This document shows, piece after piece, positions 29,640 to 41,515 of a stretch of DNA of 64,000 nucleotides. The notes below the pieces were generated by a model, which did not search any database, had not been told where the DNA came from, and saw only the letters and a program-made list of their open reading frames with translations. The position numbers and the translations under genes are program-made. Where the stretch lies: NCBI GenBank assembly GCA_037903475.1, contig JBAJFG010000437.1:1-64000 (forward strand), read 5' to 3'. This DNA comes from Ancylostoma caninum. Taxonomy: Eukaryota; Nematoda; Chromadorea; Rhabditida; Ancylostomatidae. How positions within the stretch are numbered: the stretch's first letter is position 1; each line of letters starts with the position of its first letter.

Positions 29640-32120
29640 AAATGATCGCTTCACTCGGAAGAAATGAGAAAAAGGTGGATTGATAACCAGTTGGTATTCC
29701 TTGTTTTATTGCCACTTCAAACATCCTACTAGCCGCGCTGCAGAACTTGTTGCTGGCCAGATGGATATGCAGGGGGCTTCAAACACCAACATTAGCCTTT
29801 TTGAGTTCCCTCACAGAGATGTCCCGATTGATTTGTGCTCAGATCCTTCTATATATGACAACCAAGAGTGTATCATTAGTAAAAGCCTTGTAAAGCTGGA
29901 CTGCCGGTCTGAATCTTACACCCTGAGTGAGCTGAGTCAGTGAGGTATTGGGCATTTTCTTGTTTAAAGATGAAGTTTTGATGACAGTAACACTGAATTC
30001 GTGGTAGTGGGACATCTCTACAGTTCTGACAGAGCCCGCTGAGCTCCATTCTGGACGATCTAGAAGCAGAGGAGTACCTATACCATGATCGCAGCTGCGT
30101 CCCTAGGCGTGCAATCATCACACTAGAAGTTCATTCCTTGAAGTATGACACCTTCTTGATCTAATGCGTTCGTTCTGGCTAGAAAACGGTTATTTGGGTC
30201 TTGCATAGATTAGAGCTGCGTACGGATCTTTATCACTTGCTAGGTTTCTTCTCCAAGATGAGGCTGGCAAGAAGGAACCTAGCAAGTGATGGTCGCAGAG
30301 ATTGGGATGCCACAACGAGCATGACGTTCGCTGTCCTTTGCCTTTCGGCCATGCAGAATGTGGCTACGCGAGCTTTGACAGAACTTTGGCAATGTCGTAT
30401 CACTACTACTCACCGAAAATCAGAACGTTTGCGCACTCATCTCTTCGCACTTGAATTTGGTGGTGGCTCACATAATGATCATAATATAACAAATCGAGAC
30501 CCGACCTTTTCGCAGCGAGACTTAGAATGCGTAGATCGCATTCCTATGAACCAACGGGCGTCTTGTGAAGCTAATGCCTCTCTACATCTCTCAGTTGGGA
30601 TAGACATCGTCCATTCCTTTGACAAATGTAGCTTGAAGAACACATTCTGGTTTGCAAAAGGTATATTTTTTAGTTGCAGAGATTTTGAACTGTATTTTGA
30701 ACTGAATTGAATTTCTTTTTGTTACCCTTCGCTTGCTTTGGAGTGAATATGCGCTGATTGGAAGCGTAAGTTCCATGTTTTCCTTCATCATTTCCAGAGC
30801 CGTTCTGTCATGCAAATCACTTAGGCTGGCAAGCTAGAACGTCTGCATAGTGTCAAAAGTACCATTGAGATGAACAATGGTGAATACATCATTCTGAACC
30901 GCCTGTAAAATAGTGTCCTAAATGATGCGGGAGACAGGAAACCTAGGAACCGTGTTTTGCATAGGTGTCTCTGTTTTCTACATGAGACTAGTCGTGCGGT
31001 TTTCGTGTGTTTCGTTGTGCACCGGATTTGTATCGTATACACCAACTAATGGATGAAGTGATGCTTGAGTTCCGCAAGAATATGAGTGAATTCTGCATCT
31101 ATCCAACCAGCGCAGGAAAGTTGGGGACCGTGTTCTGCATGAGACTGAAAGATGCAAATTCCACGACTAGGACATGAGTGTTCGTGCATAACATCGTTAT
31201 TCAAGGTCAGTGCTCTGTATCAACCCAGGCATACCGATGTAGAACACGGTTTTTAGACTTCCTGAAGAGAAAGTTTTGCTGAGAATGATTAACTCATGGG
31301 CGGCCGCGCAGCTAACTGGTGAGCCGAGCTTTTTTGTTTACGCAGCCTTTAGCTTTTATTTTCGTAATATTTTATTGTATTTCAATATGAAATAAATGCC
31401 ATAACTCCAGGTAGTGTCTTATCAACTATAGTTTGACACAAATATCGTTTTTACTGCCCTAATAACCTTGTTAAAATGGTTTTCCGAAAACGACGCAAAA
31501 GCCTCGCATCTCTTAAGTCGTAAAAGGAAACATTTCCTGCAAAAGCCACATTTTCTATACCGAAACAGATTGGGTGCACCTTGGATTTCCTACCTTAGTT
31601 AGGCAAAGGGCATAGGGATGTTTTCACTCTCAATACTTATATTTAGAAAACTCAGGATATGGTCTGCTAGCTCAATTCAACCCTAAAGCAAACAAGTTCC
31701 TTTTTGATCAATCTGTCCTTTCTTTCAATAATGGTAGCAAATCCACAGAAAAATATTCCGAGTCCGTTTTGCAGAAAGATCTACTTTATTTTTAGCATTT
31801 TAAATTTTACCAGCTGGAACCATGTGGCGCGAGGGTTAAAAGGTGCTCTGGGCCGGCAGTAAAGTACCCCATGATGTAAGGTTGAGATGCCGTCATGTAG
31901 GCAGGTGCTCAAGGCATGTTGGCATCTTTGCTCCTAATATGCTCCCATCTACGGCTGCATCACAATGGAATATGAAGTAAGCATAGATGCCGATACTTCG
32001 GGAAGCAGAGATGTCGACACAGTGTGCATTCATATCAATGTAACGCGCTTGAGAAGTTGGTTGGTTCATTACACAGCTTGAGGAGGTCTCGCTCACAGAG
32101 TCTGTACGCTGGGCTCTATC
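29640..32120. other. Unassigned stretch
   Basis: The longest open frame (30201-30710, plus strand, 169 codons) shows no recognised domain or splice context. Short phrases such as gaccgtgttctgcatgagac near 31127 recur in altered form near 30950, hinting at old duplicated repeats. No gene is supported. Confidence 0.35.
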
Positions 32121-32124
32121 TTTG

Positions 32125-32360
32125 GAAACTGTGCAACACGAACGCAACCCGAACAGTGCAGTACTTCGCGTTCAAAGATTAAGATCATTTTTGACCATTT
32201 GTTTTCTCTTCTACTGTTGAACCTTTGCTCCCCTTTAGAAATTGCAGAAAAATGGAAGAAATGGACGACAACAGCAAATGAGAGACTCCTTTTTTATGTA
32301 GAATTTGAAACCGACGTATCACGCGGTTCGGGAGGCACTGGCGCTGCACAATTGTCAGAC
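32125..32360. mobile_element. Divergent copy of the 25931 foldback family
   Basis: The left end reads aactgtgcaacacgaacgca then cccgaac, matching the arm of the element at 25931-26186. The right end (cggttcggg then gctgcacaattgtcaga) is the degraded inverse. The centre is unrelated. Confidence 0.5.
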
Positions 32361-32886
32361 GCATCCACTTGAAGGATGCAAGAGCATGATGTGGACGGTA
32401 AGATGATTTGGGATGGCCCAAGGTCATGTGAGAGACCAAGCGATGCCCAACGAGCACAGGTACAATAAGCCTGGTCTGAATTTAGGTAATTGGGGTAGGT
32501 AGCGGTGCCGTATGGAATTGCCATTGATGGGCTATCCAATTGACGAGGTTAAGAGAACAAGCGTATATGTTGTAACGTTAAAAGATTCAAGTTCAACTGG
32601 TTAATCCTTCAAAACACCTTCCTTACAGCAAATATGCGCTAGGGACCACCTTTCTGTAGTTAAAAGGAGGACAATTCAATGGAAATGGGGTTTGGTAGGA
32701 GGTGCTGGGGTCCGTCATGACCGAGCTTCTGCGTCGGCACCCTATTGCCTCTACATGTTCTCTCTTCATTTTCTGACTTGCCGCCGTGGGCTCAGGTCTG
32801 TTGGGAGCAATCGAGCTGCCGGCAGCCCTGAGGTCATTGCTGCCAACAAACTGGTGTCCGACGTGAGGGCACATGCTTAAGAATAG

Positions 32887-32986
<100 letters not shown>

Positions 32987-33079
32987 AGACCTCTCGGTAG
33001 TCGAAGGGGTAATTGATCAAAAGGAATTTTTGCGTTTTGTGTTTCGCGTCAGTCTAATCCACCATCTGCATTGGCCTAC

Positions 33080-33320
33080 GCACAGTGGACGTCAGTGGCG
33101 GTGGCCTATCCGCTGCCTCAAGAAGAACGCCACGCAACCGCTCCGCGCGCCATGACCGGTATCTTCTGCTGCTGATATGCTATTCCTCTACCCGATATTT
33201 ATAGTTTTCGATCGAATCGGGAAGAAATACGATAGCATTCCAGACGATACCGATACTGGTGCGCGAAGTGCGGTTACGCAACGCCCTTCTCGAGGCCGCG
33301 CAACCGCACCGCTCACCATG
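33080..33320. mobile_element. Foldback MITE, degraded copy 1 of tandem pair
   Basis: Begins cacagtggacgtcagtggcg then gtggcctat, like the intact copy at 33435. Internal landmarks are shared (ttttctgctgctg-type, tgctattcctctacccgat, aatcgggaagaaa, agcattccag). The right terminal repeat is degraded. Confidence 0.7.
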
Positions 33321-33434
33321 GAATCGTCGCCGTAGTGGCAAATTAGTTTTTTCTTGATAAATGGTCATCATTTTTGATGCTAAAGCTGTGCGTTTTTGGG
33401 GACCCCGAAAGGCGCATTATCATTGACACTCATG

Positions 33435-33707
33435 TACAGTGGACGTCAATAGCGTTGGCCCATCTGCGGCCTCGAGAAGGACGCCGCGCACCTGCGCCGC
33501 GCGTGCCGTAACCGATGTTTTCTGCTGCTGTTATGCTATATCTAGCAGTTTTTCTACCCGATTTTGAGGATTTTCGACCAAATCGGGAAGAAAGCGCCTA
33601 GAAATAGCATTCCAGCGTCGACGACACCGATCCCGGCGCGTGCGGTACGGTCGCGCTACGTTCTTCTCAAGGCCGCGAATGGGCCACCGCCATTGCCGTC
33701 CACTGTA
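33435..33707. mobile_element. Foldback MITE, 273 bp, TA-flanked, copy 2 of tandem pair
   Basis: Terminal repeats begin tacagtggacg and extend about 45 bp (left tggcccatctgcggcctcga; right reverse-complemented tggcccattcgcggccttga). TA at both ends suggests Tc1/mariner-mobilised DNA. It lies 115 bp from its diverged sister. Confidence 0.85.
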
Positions 33708-34360
33708 TATGGTGTGATTCCTTCCATACACATTGACTGATGTATCTCCATCATTGTGGTCGTAAATGCTCCATATTGATTGATGAATCTCCATTGCCAT
33801 TTAGTAAAATCTTCTTCCAGGCCCATCCTGCGGCACCCTCAATAAGTGGAACCAGTGCGATCGTAAGTGCAAACAAAGTCCACTTTCTTGGCCTTCTCTA
33901 AGCAAACAGGCCATATACAGGGAATGTCAATGGCGAATGCACCTCTACGCAGCTTGGAGCACCGCACCACCTACGTGGAGAGGCTGGGTAGTGTGGATGT
34001 CGGGTGCTGCAGCGCTCGCGGGAAGTGGTGATTGACGCCTCTGCATCCTACAAACTATTTCGGTAGAGTCGCGCACTAGGCGGCGCGTTTGCGCAATGGC
34101 TGGATTGCAACGGTTGAGCTCTGCTGCTATTCAGCTGTTTTCAGCTTGAATGAGTGTTCTGCAGTGCCATTTGTGCTTACACAATGTTTTCTACTTCCTA
34201 TTGTCGTATTGAACTGTTATGTTGATACTACTAAACTCAAACAGCAGAGAGGTGGACGAGTTATACCCTCACAATGCAGCTGTGGCGCGCGCACGGCTAA
34301 TTCTAATGGATTTTGTAGACTGTGATTAAATTTGTTATTTCAATATTTTTATTACGTACA

Positions 34361-34502
34361 AGTGCTCCGACTCGCCTCCGGCGAGTCTCGCACTTGCCCG
34401 CTTCGTGGGACCTTGGTGTTCAGCTGCTACCTTTACTTTCCATCCATCAAAACGGATGAAGCATACAGTTGCGAGGCTCGCCGTAGGCGAGTCGGGGCAG
34501 TT
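34361..34502. mobile_element. Small element whose terminal repeats are hairpins (~140 bp)
   Basis: The left end ccgactcgcctccggcgagt and the right end (reverse-complemented ccgactcgcctacggcgag) are inverted repeats of each other. Each is also self-complementary (actcgcc/ggcgagt). This architecture is shared with the unrelated sequence at 59545-59737. Confidence 0.75.
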
Positions 34503-34606
34503 GTTGTATATAATTGAAATGTTTGTATCAGTCTTTCGTTAAATGTGTCCAGATGATTCACTCAGAATCGATCGAAACATAGCGCACCCGGAAAGGAGTG
34601 AGATTC

Positions 34607-35061
34607 GCGCTATTCAACTTCACCGCTACCAAAATCTTCAGCAAAATTTTTGGCTGAAACTTCACGTAGGGGTATTATTCCAGGTGCTGAACACGAAAAT
34701 CGTATCAATTTTGCACGGTAACCCCATTTTTGAATGGTTACGGTAGATGTAGTGTAGATATGGTATGTACTGTAGATATGGTACCTCACGGAACCCCTTC
34801 AAATTTTGCGTAGTGGAGCTTTTTGACGCTGATCACGAAAACCACTCTTATTTTGCACGCCGCCTCCGTTTTCTACCGGAAATCGGCATTTTCTCTCAAT
34901 TTCCTGCCGTACACCTACCGTAACCCATGCAAAAATGAGGTTACGGTACAAAATGAATACGATATTCGCGCTCAGCACCTCAAACAATCCCCAACCCTAT
35001 GGAACGTCTCAGCCAAAAAAATCTTTGAAGATCTTGGGGCCAGCGAAGTTGAATAGTGCCG
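34607..35061. mobile_element. Foldback element, ~455 bp, ~130-bp inverted arms
   Basis: The left arm contains ctattcaacttcaccgctac, aaaatcttcagcaaa, tttttggctgaaac, aggtgctgaacacgaaaat and cgtaacc..cattttt-type blocks. The right arm repeats these in inverse orientation (gccaaaaaaatctttgaaga; cgatattcgcgctcagcacc). No coding capacity is visible. Confidence 0.85.
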
Positions 35062-35572
35062 TGATTACTCGTCCATTCACAGAAAGAAGTTAAGCGGTAT
35101 GTTTGTGCACTATAAAGCATGTTTGGTATTGACTGAACTTGGTCGCGTTTCCTATAGCAAGTTGGTATATACACATGGGTGTATTAAAACTGTGTTGTTT
35201 TGGTAATCGCGTCGTCTAAGCGAATCTGGAAGCCCGCAAGCGAACTTCGACAGATATCCTGAGGACCGGCTGTCGCAACCCCTCATAGCGGGCCTACAGT
35301 AAGTGAACCCCGTGTCGGGTCGGTGCATGGCTAGGCCGGCTAGCATGTCTGTGCCTGCAAGCAAACACAGGGTCCCCATACTGCCCATATAAGTTTTAGG
35401 CGGAGCCTTACCGTTAGCGGGACTTACGGCGACTTTCCTATACCTGACCATGACGATCCCTTCACGTTTTAGCGATTTCTCTATCTCTGATGATATCTTC
35501 TATGGGTGGGGCCATTGGCGTCTTGGTCTAGCTTGTTGTCTCGTGTATTTTACTTGACGTGTATTTTCAGAT

Positions 35573-36110
35573 TCTTGAACACACATACACAATGCTTCTC
35601 TAAGGTCCTATGCTGACCTTGCGCTGTGTCCGATTTCATTATCCGAGAGAGAGAGAGAGTGGATAAGTTACGCGCGCCTCCTATCAAAGTGGATAAGTTA
35701 CGCGCCTTCACCACCACGTGTGTCTTCAGGTTCTTTTCATATAGTGCATATGTAAAGGTCTTGTTGTTCTGGCCTTGCACAATGTCTGATTCTATAGCTG
35801 GACTGTTCCATTTAGTTCCAATGGGCTGCTGTGAACACTCAGCGATTTATGTGATAAGTGCCTTGTAAGGGTCTTTATTTCGTGTACTCCTGATCTCTGA
35901 TGTTTCATGTACTTTGGGCTCTGACACCATGCACGTCATCCAAGGTCTTCTCTCTGACCTTGCATCATGTCCGATTCCATGATTGGGCTTCCCTGCGTGA
36001 TGGTCTTGACGACGACAACAACAACAACATTCATCGCGTAACGCGACCAATGCCCCTCATATGTATGTGGGTATTGCTTGATCTAATGAAGTGGATAAGT
36101 TACGCGCGTT
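35573..36110 (+). repeat. Degenerate tandem repeats, ~150-200-bp spacing
   Basis: gtggataagttacgcgc occurs at about 35660, 35689 and 36090. A block like ggtcttNNNNctgaccttgca..atgtccgattccat occurs at about 35605-35640, 35755-35800 and 35940-35980. A (GA)n tract is at 35645-35660. Confidence 0.6.
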
Positions 36111-36795
36111 TCCTACCTGGGATCTCCTCAACAGGTCATCGGCGATCGCACATCTTATCCTGAAAATAGATCTAGCACAATATCAACAGTCAAACAACTC
36201 AACTAGCAACAACCATCAAACATTCAGGGGTTCAAGCCCTGCATCATCGTCAGCGTACAACAACTTTGACTATACATTATTTATCTTCAACATACTATAC
36301 AATCTTTATCTTCAACATAAGTACAGACAGATGAATGATGGTCTACATGTGAGATCATTTCTTCTATTCCTGATTGATCATTGCACTTTTCTTCTTCTTC
36401 TTCTTCTTGGGAATGGACTGCTGTGGTGGCTGTTCCACTTCCTCCATCGGCTCGATTTTATTATAACTTCCATGGGCTTGGGCTCTATGACTTGTACGTC
36501 ATCATCCTCCTTCGTCATGGTCGATGCTTCGGCTTCATTCAGGGCCTCTACTTCATTGTGCTTCGGGTCCATTGCTGATTCCCTCTTGTTTAGAAGGGAT
36601 ATCATCCTATTTCTATTAATACTGACACAGTGACCCCTGAAACACACAGACATACAGAGGTGATATTGTAGTGAGTTGATTCTCTGCCGTAAGGAATCAC
36701 TCACTGAATTCTGATCACCCTGAAGAACTTCACGATATCGACTCTGACATAGCGTTTTAGGAGGTCAGCCATGCTTATTCTGAAAGAGGCAATTT
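36111..36795. other. Unassigned stretch
   Basis: A 180-codon open frame (36091-36633) crosses low-complexity cttcttctt DNA. No recognisable protein. Confidence 0.35.
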
Positions 36796-36889
36796 TTAAC
36801 CCATTGACGACCGCGCCCATTTTTGCGTGTCTGGCGCGTGGGACCAACGCCCCTTTCAAGAGTGCGGCGCCCGCGGAGTTCCACACCGT

Positions 36890-37915
36890 TACGATAAGCT
36901 GTTGTGACATTCTCTGAAACCAGTACTGCCAACTTGTGCATTTGATCAAACTTTCTATTATAAGATAATTCGGACTAAAACAGATCATTTTGCAGAAAAA
37001 ATTTTGAAATCTAGTTCCAGAAGATTACAAGTATCATCGGGCAAAAAAAGTAGAGATTCTAAACGCTTCTGGATTCCACTAAGACCAAAGGAAGTTTGTA
37101 GAGGGTGTTTTTAGTGTTATAAGGGAGTGTCCACAAACTATACACGTTCTTAAGGCTCTAGCCTAACTGATGAGGAAGCGCAGGAGGAAACGAACGTGAT
37201 TCTGTGTAGGAAATATGGTTTTTGCACAGAGTAATTCCATCCACAACAAAAGAAATGTGAAGCAATCTTCCTCGACTTCAAAATTCCATCCTTTTCATGA
37301 TGTTTGTCGCAATCCTCTTATATAAATCATGGTAGTGCAACAAAATTTTCTAGAGCGCAGACGTAGGGAGACCAGCACATGATCTCATGCGCTCGCCGTG
37401 AGACTGAGTTATAGACTGTGCCTCGCGAGGATGCGAAGCGGATGGGGCATTCAGCCGATGTTTCGTCATAGGTGCATAGACGTAGTGGAAGCTGGGTGCA
37501 TTCGGGATTTCGCGGCGGGACCAGCGGCTAGCGGTCTCAAGCCCTCCAGGCGAGACAATGTTTATAACGATTTGACGATGGGTAGCAGCAATGTACGGAG
37601 CAGAGTCGTCCCTCTGCTGGGGCTTTGTTGTAAACTTCATTCAACTTTGGAACAGTGGACGAAACCACTTCAAAAAGAAGTGTGCATACCATGGAGGATG
37701 TATCGAATGACTCACTCGGTGTCCTCACTTGGGATATGCTCCTTGCGCCCCTCTCTTCGAGGTCTCTTGCGCACTATGTAGCTTGAGGATCTGTGTTTTT
37801 AAGAAGTACAATCAAATACACAGGACGAAGGACGCGTCATCATAAGCTGTTGTGACATTCTCTGAAACCATTAGTGCCATTTTGGGCATTTGACCAAACT
37901 TTCTATTATTCTAAA
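36890..37915. repeat. Direct repeat pair (~75 bp) enclosing ~0.9 kb
   Basis: ataagctgttgtgacattct then ctgaaacca..agt and ttctattat occur at 36893-36965 and again at 37843-37915. The pair may reflect nested insertion of two related elements. Confidence 0.75.
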
Positions 37916-37977
37916 TATTTCCTAATTTTGTTCCTTTCGAGATTTGCAAAGAGTGCGGCTGCAGTGATGACGGGGAG

Positions 37978-38460
37978 ATGAGCCGGGGCCCAGAAAAACA
38001 TCGATTCCACCATTTAGGTGTCCACCGATCGAGGAAGAGTCCGCCGTGGCCCAATAGAGGAAAAACGCCAGGATACGGGTCCATCGATGGAGATTGCTTC
38101 TGCAGGGGCCCATTAATGGGGAGATACCACGCGACGAGTCTACGGATGGGGATTGGGTCTGTTCTGGCCCAATACTGGGAAAAGCGCCAGGATACGGGTC
38201 CACGGATGGAGACTAGGCCCGCAAGGGGCCGATTAGTGGGGAAAGCGCCGGGATACGAGAACCACCGATGAATCGGGTCTGTGCTGGCCCAGTAGTGGGA
38301 AGAACGCGAGGATACAGATCTACAAATGGAGGATGGGTCTGCCCTGGCATAACAGTGAGATGAGCGCCAAGATACGGGTGCATTGCTGGAGAACGGGTCC
38401 GCCGTGGTCCAATAGTGGGGAAACACCAAGATGCACGTCTGCCGGTGGAGTAGGGGCACG
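37978..38460 (+). repeat. Degenerate minisatellite array, ~60-bp unit, about 8 copies
   Basis: Successive 60-bp units contain tggcccaatagtggg, gcgccaggatacgggtcca and cgatggaga. Aligning the blocks cccaaagtgggg / cccaatagtggg and gacgggtccact / atacgggtccac shows relationship to the arrays at 118-1330 and 16109-16600. Units are well diverged, so this array is older. Confidence 0.85.
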
Positions 38461-38940
38461 CCACGCGCTCATTCGTGTCTCAGTCGACCATCTCTTCTTC
38501 CTCATTGTTGGCTGTTCATAACGGGTCCATAGGCATGTAACAAATGTGACAAAAAGAATAGAGATTATCACTGCATCGGAAATTAGCTTTACATGTAGGT
38601 GCGAGATTAAGAATTTGCAAGCAAGGCTAGGATGGCGAGAAGACTCGAAAAACGTTGGCGAGGCGACCAGAGCCGCAGAATATACGCAACTCATATGGAG
38701 AATTTCGTATTTGAGCTCAGCTAATGATTATTTTTGCTTTTTTGCTGATTTTCTAGGCATTTCCACGTGTGAAGCTTTTGCACATACCTCAATGGCTGCC
38801 CCACCCCACTTTCTAGCGTCCCGAAGGGGCGCTAGTAAGGGAGAACTCCTCCTTGAACTGCACTTTTTTGAGACATTTTAAGGAAGGATTGTAACCATTC
38901 CATATTGAAATGCTGCAAAATGGTTCGAAAATAAGGCTCA

Positions 38941-39035
38941 GTACTTGTCAAAAAGGGTGCGGCTCACCGGTGAGCCGCGCGGTCCCACGCGACCGAAAAA
39001 GCACGCCTCACCGGTGAGCCACGCGGTCGTCAATT
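38941..39035. repeat. Two copies of a ctcaccggtgag palindrome
   Basis: gcggctcaccggtgagccgc (38951-38970) and gcctcaccggtgagcc (39005-39020) are strong dyads followed by related cgcggtc sequences, at the right end of the TTAA-bounded element. Confidence 0.8.
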
Positions 39036-39044
39036 TGTTAATAC

Positions 39045-40386
39045 CCTTGGAGCGTGATGTTCTGATGGTGGTAAAAGCCGCGAACATACACTGGTTAGTA
39101 TCTGCACGATGAAGACAGCAAGTGGTTAGTGCTAGCCACTACGCGTTCGCACCGATACTCTCACTCATCCTCTGAGCGGTGAGCGAGAACCAGGCCGAAA
39201 TAGGCCACGTACGATCCAGGTGGTTAACTGATTGAGAGGAACGTCTTATTCTAAATCGGAAATCATCTGTGAGTGTGCATCGTGTGTGGCTGTCTTTCCC
39301 TGATGAACGCGTAATGCCCTACTTCATTAGTGATATATGAAGCAAGCAATGGTGAATTAGAAGGGGTTAGAGTATATCAGCCTTTCTTACTAGCACTCGA
39401 TGATCACCTTATCATTCGTACGAATCCACGACCACGAACTCTTCAGCTGGTCTTTTCACTGCTACTATGCTGGCGCCCAATCAGGCAGTGGGTCCATGAG
39501 GTTTCCCGCGCGTAACACGGTTTCCTCACCGAATTATGCTCGGCGTCCAGCATTGTTTCAGTTGGAGACCAGTCTTGATCTGCTAACTGCAAGCATCAGA
39601 GGTTAGTGCTGAACGGGCGCCTTGGCTTGGTCATTAAGATTTCCTGACTAGCAGGTGTCGCCCTAGGTTCCCCTAGGGCCTAATCACCAGTTCAGCTGTA
39701 CCCGGACGAAGTACACGGTATGCTACCCATGAGCCTTGTCTCAGACTAAGCCAGCTCTTCTATTCTCCTCGTTATGCCGATTATACCCTATGTTTTCGAG
39801 GGCTTTTTAGCCCATTCTCTTCGGAAATGGCTCAATCGGCCATTTCTCTAATGATGAACTTAACATGCATGGCTTAGTCTTTAACGTAGGCATATAGGGT
39901 TAACATAACTGATCAGGTATTTGATCAAAGGATTCTTACTGCATAGTAATTTGTGGTTCCCCGCACTTATCACTCTGCATGAGTGATTGTCTCGTTACAT
40001 CACCTTGTTCAGTTCCGACACCTAGATCTTTGCCTAGCGTAATGGCAGGATTCCCGAAAGATCTTCAGTAAACCTGGTTAGTAACAGGTTACTTACCTCC
40101 ACCAATGTTGTCCTCTCTAACCACTCTGGATTCTGTTGTCCTCCTGTTCCTAATCCTAGAATGTTGGATCCCGCATTGTTATCCTCATCTGCCCACAGTG
40201 TGGTGGTCGTACATGTCGTTGGAAAAACGTCACTTGAGATTTACTAATATGCTTATCACTAGAATTATGAGCGTTTTAGTAAATTTATCGGTAACAGCAA
40301 TTGTACTCAGTAGTGTGAGGTAGCCGGGTAGTGAAACACCCGTGCGAAGCCGGGTATGTCGTCTAGTCTGCCTATGACTTACAGAG
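39045..40386. other. Unassigned stretch
   Basis: Contains scattered short repeats of ggttagtgct/agtggttagt type, but no supported gene. Confidence 0.35.
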
Positions 40387-40527
40387 AACTCCAAACGGAC
40401 GCAGACAAGAGTCAGGGCCGCGGAGCGGCTCACTTGGGCAGAGTCAAGGGAGGTCAGCATACTGTACGCCTGCATCTACGCCCAAGAGCGCCGCGGTCTC
40501 GACTCTTGTCTACGTACGTTTGGAGTT
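40387..40527. mobile_element. Small inverted-repeat element (~141 bp)
   Basis: Left aactccaaacggacgcagac then aagagtc..ccgcgg; right reverse-complemented aactccaaacgtacgtagac then aagagtc..ccgcgg. Arms of about 35 bp flank a GC-rich loop. Confidence 0.8.
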
Positions 40528-41284
40528 TCCTATATATTTACGTGGCACAGCTGCTCTGCAGAAAATCATTCTTCAGTACATGATTTTGTGCTCTCAGGCT
40601 CTATTGCAGAACTTCTAGAAATTGCGCCTAAATCCTTGGTCATGCGCGGTGCACAGAAGCAGCCGACCAGACAGAGTAGATATGCCGAAAAGTAAAAGAA
40701 TTTATCCATCGGTTGCCTAGAAAAATAATTTTGATCGGGTAGATGTTCGAAATTACACACTGTGCACCGGCTCGCGCTAGTGATACGTGGAGCTATAGTG
40801 ATATGACCGAAAAGAAAACAACTCTAAGAATGAGCGCTAGTATACACAAGAAAGCGAGCCATTTCAAACACTCGGCTTTGATGTGAGGTTCATTGTCATT
40901 CACAGCCCATAATGAGCAGCCACACGAAGACTCGTACGTGATTTCTCAAATTTTGCTCTTCCATTCACAGAACGATGGAGATCTCATCACATTCATGATC
41001 GTACATGAAATGTTCCAGTTCTATTGACATTGATGCTATCAAACTCGCTACTTGTGGCCTGTCTCAGGTGTTATGTAGGAGTAGAAGGAAACACGGAGAT
41101 AGAAGTTGTAGAAAATGTATGTTTTAAAATAGAAGGAGCACCATCCTACAAGGCTTAGTTTTATCTACTATTATGCCACCCAAAAAAAAGACATTCTCCA
41201 GAGGTACCAACACAGAGCAAATGGTCTTCTGCCTAATCGTCGACTTTCAGAGAAATTCTTGCATTTTTTTCCAGCTACTGAGCT
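40528..41284. other. Unassigned stretch
   Basis: No supported gene or repeat seen. Confidence 0.35.
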
Positions 41285-41515
41285 CAGCTGGGGTAAAATG
41301 GAGTTAGGGGGAGCCACTTGATATAAGTCGATGATACGACCTGTCCTGCACCTTCAGACTTGTTTGCATTTCAAGTAACTACTGTACATTAGGGAAGCTA
41401 ACAAGTCAGAGCGTTCTGGACGTGTCAGCTAACAAGTCTGAACGTGCAGGACACTCGTATCATCGACTTATACCAAGTGCCCCCCCCCCCTCAACTCCAC
41501 TTTGCCCCTCAGCTG
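41285..41515. mobile_element. Foldback element, 231 bp, ~80-bp inverted arms
   Basis: Both ends start cagctg. The arms share ggagtt, cacttg, tataagtcgatgatacga, gtcctgcac and ttcagacttgtt. The right arm contains an expanded run of C where the left has gggggagc, which looks like slippage in one arm. Confidence 0.88.

Larger units (their letters stand above)
36796..39041. mobile_element. TTAA-bounded element, 2.25 kb (piggyBac-type ends)
   Basis: Left boundary ttaacccattgacgaccgcg and right boundary (reverse-complemented) ttaacaaattgacgaccgcg, so both are inverted and sit on TTAA. The subterminal region also matches in inverse (gcgtgggacc). The right end carries two copies of a ctcaccggtgag palindrome. 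No transposase is recognisable. The interior holds a direct repeat (36890-36965 versus 37841-37915) and a minisatellite array. It is likely non-autonomous or composite; family assignment rests on TTAA and TIR only. Confidence 0.6.

Noticed and set aside
30201..30710. 169-codon plus-strand open frame
   Set aside because: No recognisable domain and no flanking exon evidence; length alone is not persuasive in a window of this size.
36091..36633. 180-codon plus-strand open frame
   Set aside because: Low-complexity cttctt tract and no protein similarity or splice context.
37911..38464. 182-codon minus-strand frame
   Set aside because: Covers the 60-bp minisatellite; repeat-derived.
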